This document shows positions 55,831 through 64,000 of a stretch of 64,000 nt of DNA, piece after piece. Source of the DNA: Parastagonospora avenae f. sp. tritici 18332-5 (lineage: Eukaryota; Ascomycota; Dothideomycetes; Pleosporales; Phaeosphaeriaceae); the NCBI GenBank assembly GCA_022559985.1, contig JAFJTR010000020.1, positions 124,001 to 188,000 of the forward strand. Direction: 5' to 3'. Numbering within the stretch: position 1 is the stretch's first letter; the number at the start of each line of letters is the position of its first letter. A model generated the notes under the pieces. It was given only the letters and a program-made list of their open reading frames with translations. It ran no database searches and had not been told where the DNA came from. The position numbers and the translations under genes are program-made.

Positions 55831-56657
55831 GTTACTGTCGCTTTCTATGGGATGAGGAGAATAGGGGCTGCTCAACCTGCAGCGAGCGCTAGTGAGGGCC
55901 AGTGCCTAGCAGCGAACGAAGGACACGAAGCTACTTCTAAATTTAGGCTCAAAAAACCACATAAACAATGCAAACTAGATAAACACTAGCGTGCCTACGC
56001 CACAGATAAGATAAGCGCGCTAGAGTTCAGTACAGCTAAAGTTTCAGTGCTAAGCTGAGAAGAGTTGAGCTAAGATACCGAGAGGATCGTGAACCTGACT
56101 GCTGCTCAGCGAAACTCTCGGAATCCACCGCCATGCTTCGAATTGACCTCAGTCCTTGATAGCTAATGCTTCTATGACTACACTATCCTGTAATAGTTCC
56201 GAAAACCCAAGATGTGCTGCTACTTACTGTTAAACAGGGGTATGACAGCCAAAGGAGAATCTGACGCGAAGTCAAAATAATTAACAACGACAGCAATACT
56301 GTGAAATTTTTCTCTATACGCTGATGTCTAGTGTAGAAAGGTTCAAAGAATTTAATTATGCTTTTTATAGCTCGATAGAGTCGCAAAATAATGTTTAAGA
56401 TGTTTGAATAGGAAAATTCTTTCGTTACGGTGTGATATTCGCTACGTCGTGGGGGATCTTACATTCCGGAGGCCACAACGCTCTTGACAGATGGGCTGCG
56501 CTGCATGCGCTGAACAGACAATCCAAGACATCGTCCTTGCTAGACCTGCAATAGTACCTGAAATGATACCATATAGGGCACCACTTCTGGATCGCACATG
56601 TAGGAGGCGTCGGAACAATGAGATACTCCGACTGCTCCGATCGACAACAACCATCGT
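55831..56657. other. AT-rich flank, no gene recognised
   Basis: Right flank of the decayed transposase. Minus-strand frames at 56183-56386 and 56442-56654 are not recognisable. It may include the missing element end. Confidence 0.4.
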
Positions 56658-57199
56658 CTACCTGACCTTCTTGGTCACCTCATGAATGTTCTCCTCCCCC
56701 GCGCTACTCAGCAAGCTCCCCAACGTAATCCCCCCCGTCAACGTCAACCACACATTCGCCCACACCCCAATAGCCATACTCATATTATAATGGCTATCCA
56801 ATTTGTAATGCTGATACGCGCCAATACCCGTTGTGATATGATGAAAAACGGTGGCCGCAACAACAGCCTTCGCATACGGCAACGCGCCGCTGGATTTCGA
56901 CGTCCCAGCCGCAGGCACGGCATTCGTGAAGGAAACGAGGATCAGGGCGAGCGTAATCAGACACCATCCGTCGTTGCGCACGTTGTAGAGCTCAAGGTCG
57001 TTGGGCGCGAGGTTGGCTTGCGAGGGCGGCCGGAACCAGCCGACGACCATGATGGGGTCGTAGATGCGGCAGAGGCCGCGGAGGCCATACCAGAATGCCG
57101 TGCCGTAGGCGTAGGCGTGGAAGATCTGGGGGATGTTTGGTGAGTTGGCGACGGGTCTGCGTGGGAAGGAGTGCTTACTGTGGAATTTATGGTAGCCAT
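56658..57199 (-). CDS. small multi-span membrane protein, function unknown
   Basis: Two exons, 57199-57179 (seven codons, MATINST) and 57125-56658, give 162 aa. The join gives STIFHAYAYGTAFWYGLRGL. Three or four hydrophobic segments follow (WCLITLALILVSFTNAVPAA, then YAKAVVAATVFHHITTGIGA, then a span around AIGVWANVWLTLTGGITLGS). I do not recognise the family. It looks like a conserved small fungal membrane protein. The tiny first exon rests on a GTAAGC donor and a CCCCCAG acceptor. Confidence 0.75.
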
Positions 57200-57810
57200 G
57201 GTATGCTGGATTGCAAGGGTTGGTCGAAGTTTAGGTCGAGGAAAACAGTCAGTACCTATAGCGATAGCTTGGGGGTTTGGAGAGCCTGGCGCAAGGAAGG
57301 GGGTTATCTTTGAACGAAATGACTTGCACCCTTCTGGTGCACCGTCGGGTCAGCATGAAAAAGCAACTGCGAAGCCCGCGTTACATGCAACGTCATTATG
57401 AAAGCTCTATCAGCCGCTTTTGTGTTGTGGAGCGCGATAGGTTATGCATGGAGCTATGACCCCCGGATCTGAGATCCGATTGCGGGGGAATCGAATGGAT
57501 CGCGGCACGATCAGACGAAGTGGGGCGGCCGATACATATGGAACGAGAATATTATTATTGTTGCCTTGTCGCTGCTTGTCGTCGCTGGTGTCATAGGCAA
57601 CGGGCATAAGACAGCGGTACTGAATGAATCTTTGGCCAATACATCCACCGGGAGGGTCGAAGGCAGTTCAGTTATATCTGAGTATGGCTTGACTTGTGCT
57701 ATTTTCACACGAATGTTCACATCAGCTCGCTTTCGTATTTGGGCGTGCAATCTTATGGCAATGTGACCCTTGCAGACTCATGTCAACAGAAGAGTCTCTC
57801 GATTCCATTC
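57200..57810. other. intergenic, nothing recognised
   Basis: Promoter of the small membrane protein gene and 3' flank of the thioesterase gene. No coding signal. Confidence 0.5.
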
Positions 57811-58524
57811 TCACATCTTCGCCTCAGAAACGCTGACCTTGGCCATCACGAAAGCCCCCACGCCTTCCGCGAACACGGTGCCCTTACCATCCTCTACCCA
57901 AGCTCTCGTTTCGATCCAGCGTCCCTTCTCCTTCACAAGCTTCGCCCTACACAGCAACACACACGGTGTATTCACCGCTTGCTTGTACTTGACATGCAAG
58001 TCTGACGTCGCACATGTGTACTGATACACATATGATATGAGTGTGCCCATGACCTGGTCCAATAGCGTCGCCGTGACCCCTCCATGCAAGCGATTTGTAC
58101 CACCATCAACATCGGTGCCCAGCGAAACGAGCACAATCGCTTCAGGTGCATCTGGGTCGTCTACATGGAACGTCCTCTCTGTCTTTGCGCTCTGGCGCAA
58201 TGCTTCGGCTTTTGCATTGCTGGGCACGGGCGGCTGGTGGATTGGCGCGTGTGGGCTACCCGTGAAGACATCGGCGCCGGGCGCTCTTCTGTGGCCCTTG
58301 CCGGGCTTGTAGAGCGACAGGAAAGCCCGCATGGCGTCGTCTGTGAAGAGCGTGCGCGTGAAGAAGGTATTCGATACCCCTTGGCGCACCTCCGGAATCT
58401 GCCGCTTGGAAATGTGCGTGACCGAGGGGTCCGAGAGGAGCGCATTGCACCATTCGTGCGCGGTGAAGTCCTGGAGGTGTTCGACCTTGTCGGGTATTTG
58501 GGGGCTCATCGTGCGTGTTGTCAT
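57811..58524 (-). CDS. hot-dog fold thioesterase (PaaI/4HBT-like)
   Basis: A single exon of 237 aa from the ATG at 58524. An ATG at 58509 (MSPQIPDKVEHLQDF) is equally possible, and the frame is open further upstream. The hot-dog core is RLHGGVTATLLDQVMGTLIS, with the HGG motif on the central helix, followed by strands (LHVKYKQAVNTPCVLLCRAK, then GRWIETRAWVEDGKGTVFAE). These enzymes cleave acyl-CoA thioesters, and the substrate is unknown. The N-terminal ~110 residues are a fungal extension seen in related proteins. Confidence 0.85.
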   Translation of the reverse strand: MTTRTMSPQIPDKVEHLQDFTAHEWCNALLSDPSVTHISKRQIPEVRQGVSNTFFTRTLFTDDAMRAFLSLYKPGKGHRRAPGADVFTGSPHAPIHQPPVPSNAKAEALRQSAKTERTFHVDDPDAPEAIVLVSLGTDVDGGTNRLHGGVTATLLDQVMGTLISYVYQYTCATSDLHVKYKQAVNTPCVLLCRAKLVKEKGRWIETRAWVEDGKGTVFAEGVGAFVMAKVSVSEAKM

Positions 58525-59044
58525 TGGTAGCAACAAGGTTGGTGAATTTTGTATGAGCGACACAATGGGAGACTGATTTGGAACACCATTGTGGATAGTG
58601 GTGTTGTTGCATCCACTATACATGTGTAGCCGACGGCGCGTCGTGCGTCTTGAGGGGTACAAGTTCCGAGGTTGTCAAAACTATGGATCGACGCCCGGAC
58701 TTAGGTAAGACGGGAGTAATGCGGTATGAAATGCTATCTGAGAGGCCTTCCCTTACTAGTAGCGTCAACATTTTCTGTATGAAATCAGGAGCAGTGCAAC
58801 AATTTATTAGCAATTCGCACGCTGAGATGGACCTGTCTATCGACTAGTCCTTGTTGAACATGAAACGACCTATCATACCTAGGTACGAACGTGGCTAGCT
58901 ACCAAACGCGCGTGGCTGTACCTAGTCTTAGTCCGTGATCTCTTTCGACTCATTCATACTCATCACGCCAATATCATCGGAGTAGAGCTTTACACCGGCG
59001 CTACTTATTGTCTGAGATTACCGCTTCAATTTCCTTCCTTCAAC
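58525..59044. other. divergent promoter region
   Basis: Between the thioesterase gene (minus) and the PRISE-type reductase gene (plus). No specific site called. Confidence 0.5.
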
Positions 59045-60311
59045 ATGGCAGCAGATTCCAAGTTCCAGGCATTGGTGATCGGCGCTTCTGGTCTCATCGG
59101 CTGGTCAGTCGTCGACCAACTACTTCAACCGTATCCGTCTTCCTCTCCATTTCAGAAAGTCACGGCACTCATAAATAGGCCACTAGAACTTCGGGACTCT
59201 TTCTGGCCAACAGGGGCGACTGACAGACCTGAATTGGCACTTGTATCTGGAGTCAATCTGCTTTGCGGAGACGCAGAATTGGAACATCTACTCAAGGAAA
59301 AGGTCCCTGATGTTAGCAGTGTCAGCCATGTTTACTACTTCGGTAAGATCCAAGAACATCAGTTTTGTATTTTAAAAACAGGGTTATTCAGTTCCTTCCA
59401 GCTTTCAAGGGAGACGCGGACTACAAAAGAGAAGTCGAAGTCAACGTCGGGATGATGCGCCGCGTAGTCCTTGCCGTCAAGAACCTCTCGCCCAAATTCG
59501 AGTTCTTCGTATACCCAGGCGGTACCAGAGTCTGCCTGCCTTTTTCCAATTTCGCTGCTAAATCTAATCCCAATTATAGGGCTACGGCATATACGAGCCA
59601 GACGGTGTCTTCGCCGCCCCACTCGTCGAGGAAATGGCCGACAACCTCCCAGTACCCTGCATTGAGTCGGTATCTTACCCACACTACCGCACCATGCTCA
59701 CCAACGAATCCGCTGGACAATCTTGGACATGGTGCGAGCTCGTTCCCGATGCCATCATCGGCTTCACCCCAAATGGGTCTGCCTTTTCACTAGTAGGTCA
59801 CTGGGCCGTATATTTGTGTGTGTATGCACATGTACATGGGCAAGGTGCTGAAGTGCCGTTCCCTGGTACGATGGCCGGCTACGATAGTTTATACACGGAA
59901 ACCAGCGCAGAGTTGTTGGCGCGTGTGGCTATTTATGCGTCGCTTCATCCGCAGCAGTTTCGAGAAAGGATCTTTAACGTAGCCGATACTGAAAAGGCGG
60001 GTTCCATGAGGGAGCGTTGGCCTCAGATTGCAAGTTGGTTTGGACTGAAAGGAGTTGAGCCTCTGGTCACAGCATGTGTGAAACCTACTCAGTTCATAAA
60101 AGAGCACGCAAAGAAGCTGGAGGAGATTGGTGTGAAAGGTGTAGGCATTTGGAACACAGAGCAGTTGGATAGCTACGGCTACTGGTTGATATTCGATCGG
60201 CATTTGAGCTTGAAGAGATTGAGGGATGCAGGGTTTGAGGAAGCGAGGTGCCCGGAGAAAGGATGGTGGGCAACGTTTGAGATGTTTAGAGAGGCAGGCA
60301 TGATTACTTGA
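59045..60311 (+). CDS. PRISE-type short-chain reductase (iridoid synthase-like Rossmann protein)
   Basis: Three exons, 59045-59342, 59402-59529 and 59580-60311, give 385 aa. The NAD(P)-binding motif VIGASGLIGW is at residues 11-20. Further PRISE blocks are SHVYYFAFKGDADY, the helix NVGMMRRVVLAV, FVYPGGTRGYGIY at the second join, and WTWCELVPDAIIGFTP. Family members reduce activated C=C bonds, such as progesterone 5-beta-reductase and iridoid synthase. Fungal members occur in primary and secondary metabolism. The second donor is GTCTGC, unusual, but the join restores the family sequence. Confidence 0.88.
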
Positions 60312-60696
60312 GGCACTCAAGGACATGGTTGAATGGTAATTATGACAAGTTGTTGCATTTCTATGTGCCTGAACGTGTACCAGCCTTAAATGCGAGCTAT
60401 GTCATTTCCTCGTATTAATACACCGGCAGGAGGCATGGCTCTGGGGAGCTAAGTAATGCTTCTTCATCAAACACATTGCTCGAGGTGGGATGATGGTATA
60501 CCAAGTACCAAAAGTGGCGTCATGTTTACTCTATGCGAAGACGCTTGGCCTCGGGTTCGGTGATATTCGCGGCTGCTTCGCTGTTGGGAGTAGCTTCGAG
60601 GCCATGCCTGCTTGCGCCCACAGAGGATGGTAGCTTTGCGTTGTCCCTGCTCAGGTGTGTTGAAGCTATTTGGTTATTAGTTGCATGTTGTTTTCA
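60312..60696. other. convergent 3' flanks, nothing recognised
   Basis: No gene or repeat seen. Confidence 0.5.
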
Positions 60697-62057
60697 TCAA
60701 AAATAAGTAAAACCCACAGGCAGATTCTTTGACACGAGGTCCTCGTCCACTTTGCCCTGATCCTCTGCAACTGTATCGTCATTTCCATCCTCAGTGATAA
60801 GACCAGGAGCTTCTTTTTTATCGGTTATGTCGCCCTCTTCCGAGTTCTCTTCTACGTTGACGGGAGCAATAGTAGCAGTGGCGTCCTGAATATTAGGGTC
60901 AGGTAGAACCTTGTCTCCCGGTGTAGTTGCTCTGCCTTTCAGAATGAGATCTGCCTTGAATTTGTTGTTCTGCTTGTTCTGCGCGGCGCAGCGGAGCTTG
61001 AACTGGGGCGTCGCAACCGTCTCACCAAGAGCTGAACCTTCATGAGGTCCTCGCACCTGAATTTGTACAGAGCGAGCAACTCGATGACATAGTCGATGCG
61101 CTCGCCGAATATTAACATGCCTTCTTTGACGATAGTGTCCTGAATCGCTGGATCATAGATGCTGAGGCAACTAGGGCCTGTGGTATGAAGACGTTCTGCG
61201 AGTTCCTAGAGCATCTAGTCAGTGCACGCGGTCGTTAATATCTCTAATACAAAAGCACGTACCAAGATGTCCCAGCACACCTTCTCCATAGCTTCCTCAG
61301 AGTAGTGGTTTCGATCGACTTGCCAACGCTTCCCCTTTCGTCCCATGTTGCCACAACCTTCACGGTTCATCATAGCGGCGAGCAAACCGCGGACGTATTC
61401 CTGCCGCTCCTCGTCGCTCGTCGGAACTGTGGGATCTGGACTAGGGCATGACCACGTAGTTACTGAATCCTGGACAGCCTGCACAGCATCGTTGCGGTTG
61501 CTGAAGCTTAGCAAGATATTTGTGTTCTCTGGCAGTGCTGAAGGAGGCAGTTTCCTCGGTGTTTCTGCGGTATTGACATGCGATCGCTTCAAGACTGATC
61601 GTAGTAGTGGATTCGACGCAGCTGCTGGAAATGCAACTGTGGTATTTGGTCCAACCGTAGATGACACACTTGGGGCGATTGCACCAGAAGAAGGAATATG
61701 AGCATGCGCCCCACCAAGGGAAGCTGGGTTCGACTTAACTGAAGATTGATTCGACGCCAAAGAATATGACTTCTTCATCTCAGAAAGAGCCGAGCCGACA
61801 TCATTATTGACAGGTGGGCCATCAATTGGCCCAGCATTCTGAGAGGTGTGAGATGAAGGATGAACCACGATGGTTACCGCTTCGACGACAGGCGTATGAG
61901 GTTGGTTCGATGATTGCTGTGCCTCGACTACTAAATGTCAATCGCGGCCCGGAAGAGTATTTTGAGGTAAAAACTTACATCTGCGTCGAACAGCGGCGTC
62001 CATCATTGGTTTTAGGTTAGCCTCCAGACCGACGGCAGTCAAGTTGAGTTGGTCCAT
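60697..62057 (-). CDS. uncharacterised fungal protein, apparent one-base frameshift near 61037
   Basis: Exons 62057-61979, 61930-61263 and 61205 onward. The N-terminal part is Ser/Thr/Pro-rich. The folded part begins at about residue 175 (EERQEYVRGLLAAMMNREGC, WQVDRNHYSEEAMEKVCWDI, ELAERLHTTGPSCLSIYDP, LIFGERIDYVIELLALYKFR) and recurs in many fungal orphan proteins. After CEDLMK (about 61040) the natural continuation (SALGETVATPQFKLRCAAQN, then an acidic tail to 60697) is in the next frame, with no room for an intron. One missing G would explain it. Without correction the protein ends in an Arg/Ser-rich tail. It may be a mutant gene or a sequence error. Confidence 0.6.
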
Positions 62058-62520
62058 GGTGATCTCAGCTTTCTAGAGTCCTATGAGTGTAGAATAGGGA
62101 GCACCGACGTACCTGGATAACTGGGTCCCAGTAGCTAATCTTAGTTGATTACAGTAGCTTGTTCACAGGCGAAGTAGAGGCGTTATATGTCACTATGTCA
62201 GGTCGAAGAGAGCGAGGGAGCTTTTGTACCACAGAGGTCCCACCCTGTGAGACCTGTGAAATGTGCTAATTTCCATTCACTCCTTACAGTCTTTAGGCAT
62301 CCGTTCTCCTCCTAAAGGCGTTTCGGTCGAATAAATTGGAGAGGAGCCGCTGAGACTGGGTAGTGTGAATGCTGCGTTTCGTGCTGTGTGACCTGAGGCA
62401 GCTAGCGAAGATTGGCGAGAGGATTGGAAGAGTTTCGGACTTGCGAGATAACAAATTTACTTGGCTTTGGAACAACTTGCCACTTTACAAGCCAATTGAT
62501 CTATTTAGAGTTTGCCTTAC
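62058..62520. other. intergenic, nothing recognised
   Basis: Promoter side of the 62057 gene and 3' flank of the DUF6594-type gene. Confidence 0.5.
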
Positions 62521-63615
62521 TCACGCGCATGGTTGGCACTGCACGCCATCGCCAGATATGAACACAACAAGTACAGCTGAATAGGCAGCACCAGCAGCGA
62601 AGATCTCTGCCATATTCGCTTCGCTTGCTAAGGACACTACCAGGACGAAGCATGTTGCGGCAGCAAAGAGAATGATGAATCGAAATAAGGTCTGTTGAAC
62701 GGCGTTGAGTGCTACGACAGGGACCAATAAAAGAATGATGGCCACAATCGCAGTTGCAACTCGCGCGATAGCCCGTAGAGTCGGACTGTGAATCACAACT
62801 TTCACTTTAGTCTTGTCCCTCGAGAAGATCTTGGTGATAGTATCGCGAGTTAGCAGCTCACATGGTCATGGATATGTGGCTCTCACCTTCCATCTCATCC
62901 AATATACGAATATGATCCCGCGCTGTATAGTGTGTGCAACCTTTGCCATATCCTGATCCTTCACCTGTCCAATGTTGAACAGATCATAGGGCTCCGCATC
63001 AATGTATGCAAGCTCTTTCTTTGAAATGCTGCAGTTGTATTCGTGGTGCTTGCGCATTGTGTCGACTTGGCCTGGCACCGGCTCGGGCATGTTAATGGCC
63101 CAATGGCTACGCTGGAGAAGTTCGTCTGAAGCACGAAATCAGCGCTGTGCTGGTAAAAACTGCGCGTTCTTACTGACCGTATTCGGAGAACGCGTCGTCG
63201 AGTTTCTCCATGACGTTCTTCCTCTGCGGGTTTTTATCGCGCCGAGCACACCCTAAGACGAGTTCTGATTCTTCCATGGCATCGATCTTGTGCAGTTCCG
63301 ATTCAAGTCGAGAGACGGTATCTTGCTTTAGGAGTATCATGCGCATCCGTAAGGTCCGAAAGCGTCGGAAGTTTTGGAAGTGGGAGTGGCGGCCAAGATA
63401 ACTGGCGTACTGTGGATAGCCGCTTCTGTGTAGCTCTATTCATATTTTCAGCATCATTGAGTTAGCTAGGGTATCGTAAGGTTATCACCCTCGTTATTCC
63501 CCCAAGCTATAACATTCTTCTTGCTGAACACATAATGCGTTTTTTCTTCCTGAATGTTGCTAGCGGCGGCGTCTGCAGCGTTGGCTTCTACTGCGAATTG
63601 ATCAATATACTCGAT
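62521..63615 (-). CDS. DUF6594-type membrane protein (N-terminus unresolved)
   Basis: Exons read on the minus strand: about 63615-63489, 63435 to the GTCAGT donor near 63177, a third beginning DELLQRSHWAINMPEP down to about 62884, and a last one ending at 62521. Blocks are GYPQYASYLGRHSHFQNFRR, then RMRMILLKQDTVSRLESEL, SEYDELLQRS and SISKKELAYIDAEP. There are three C-terminal membrane spans (ATAIVAIILLLVPVVALNAV; FRFIILFAAATCFVLVVSLA; AAGAAYSAVLVVFISGDG). This is the layout of fungal DUF6594 proteins, whose function is unknown. No start codon is clear near 63615, so the gene probably has more 5' exons. Confidence 0.75.
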
Positions 63616-64000
63616 TCTAGAATCTATGAAGTGTGGACTCACGATCTAATGCCATAGGATTGAAGCGCATTCTAGCCCAGCCCAAGATCGATTGGTCGAG
63701 CTGTATCCAACCGTACAAGAGTTATAGAGCAACGCCGCGAGTGCCAGCTCTCCAAAGTCCGTTCGAATATATTTTGCAAGGCATCTGCGTCTTTATATCC
63801 GACATTGAAACATATCTCAACAAGGCTGAGAATGATGTCACTGAATCCGTTATTCCCGAGTTCTCAGCCTTTGCTGCCCCATGCAAGGCCTAGAGCTGAC
63901 ATGCATACCTAGGCAGTCTTCACAGGACGAAGGTGCTGCGCATACCCCGCCACAACACAGCCTCTTCTGTGCGACATGACGCACTCTCTCTGGTATGTAT
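63616..64000 (-). other. coding-like sequence in two overlapping minus-strand frames
   Basis: One frame reads SDIILSLVEICFNVGYKDAD on to SRRCSITL and can splice (GTACGG to ATTAG) into SPHFIDSRIEYIDQF of the DUF6594-type gene. A second frame over the same bases reads ALLRYVSMSDIKTQ and QSILGWARMRFNPMALD, with one TAA. I cannot tell which is real. The gene may run off the window. Confidence 0.35.

Noticed and set aside
53052..56657. Terminal inverted repeats and TA target duplications of the Fot1-like element
   Set aside because: No convincing inverted pair was found by eye on either side of the transposase, so no element ends are given.
63587..63645. 26-nt intron GTGAGT...TCTAG near 63640-63616
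   Set aside because: Too short for a fungal spliceosomal intron. The 5' structure of the DUF6594-type gene was left open instead.
1..64000. tRNA, rRNA or other structured RNA genes
   Set aside because: I looked by eye for tRNA B-box-like sequences and cloverleaf arms and found none I could support. A covariance-model search would be needed to exclude them.

Overview
The window is nuclear DNA from a filamentous ascomycete (Pezizomycotina, most likely a Dothideomycete of the Pleosporales type; the order is my inference). Genes are separate transcription units on both strands and are broken by 45-100 bp introns with GTAAGT/GTATGT-type donors. I built exon models by hand, using reading-frame continuity, splice consensus and family knowledge. 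There is no bacterial operon structure.

Layout. 0.7-2.0 kb: tyrosinase. 2.3-7.0 kb: tricalbin-like ER/plasma-membrane tether. 8.2-10.1 kb: DUF7514-type protein. 10.8-12.7 kb: UTP-glucose-1-phosphate uridylyltransferase. 13.8-14.7 kb: tandem dihydroneopterin-aldolase-like protein. 15.1-17.1 kb: Hsp90 co-chaperone STI1. 17.5-18.3 kb: bZIP factor. 19.8-21.1 kb: broken RING-H2 gene. 21.7-22.8 kb: nicotianamine synthase. 23.3-25.1 kb: YtcJ-type amidohydrolase. 25.4-26.5 kb: mitochondrial Bax-inhibitor-1 family protein. 27.3-29.1 kb: interrupted secreted-type gene. 29.7-30.9 kb: unknown acidic protein. 32.8-35.0 kb: Rck2/Srk1 kinase. 35.6-39.4 kb: HMG-CoA reductase. 40.1-40.9 kb: DUF3605 protein. 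41.9-42.6 kb: tail-anchored unknown. 43.3-44.0 kb: U2AF small subunit. 46.2-47.6 kb: secreted LPMO-like protein with a mature N-terminal His.

From about 48 to 56 kb the region is accessory in character. A small broken gene and a decayed Fot1/pogo-type transposase flank a head-to-head pair. One member is an NB-ARC/TPR NOD-like receptor (minus strand) and the other is a fungal lipase/alpha-beta hydrolase effector (plus strand). The N-terminus of the receptor and the C-terminus of the lipase carry closely matching Gly/Asn/Gln-rich motifs of about 21 residues, both with the core LFQGN. This is the architecture of fungal amyloid-signalling NLR/effector pairs, in which the receptor templates a prion-like fold onto the effector to trigger cell death. 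It is the most interesting system in the window.

56.7-64 kb holds a small membrane protein, a hot-dog thioesterase, a PRISE-type reductase, a fungal protein with an apparent one-base frameshift, and a DUF6594-type membrane protein near the right edge.

Several loci (RING gene, secreted gene, small gene at 48.3 kb, transposase) contain nonsense codons that are all one C-to-T change from CAA, CAG or CGA. That fits old repeat-induced or related C-to-T decay, but I have not tested it.
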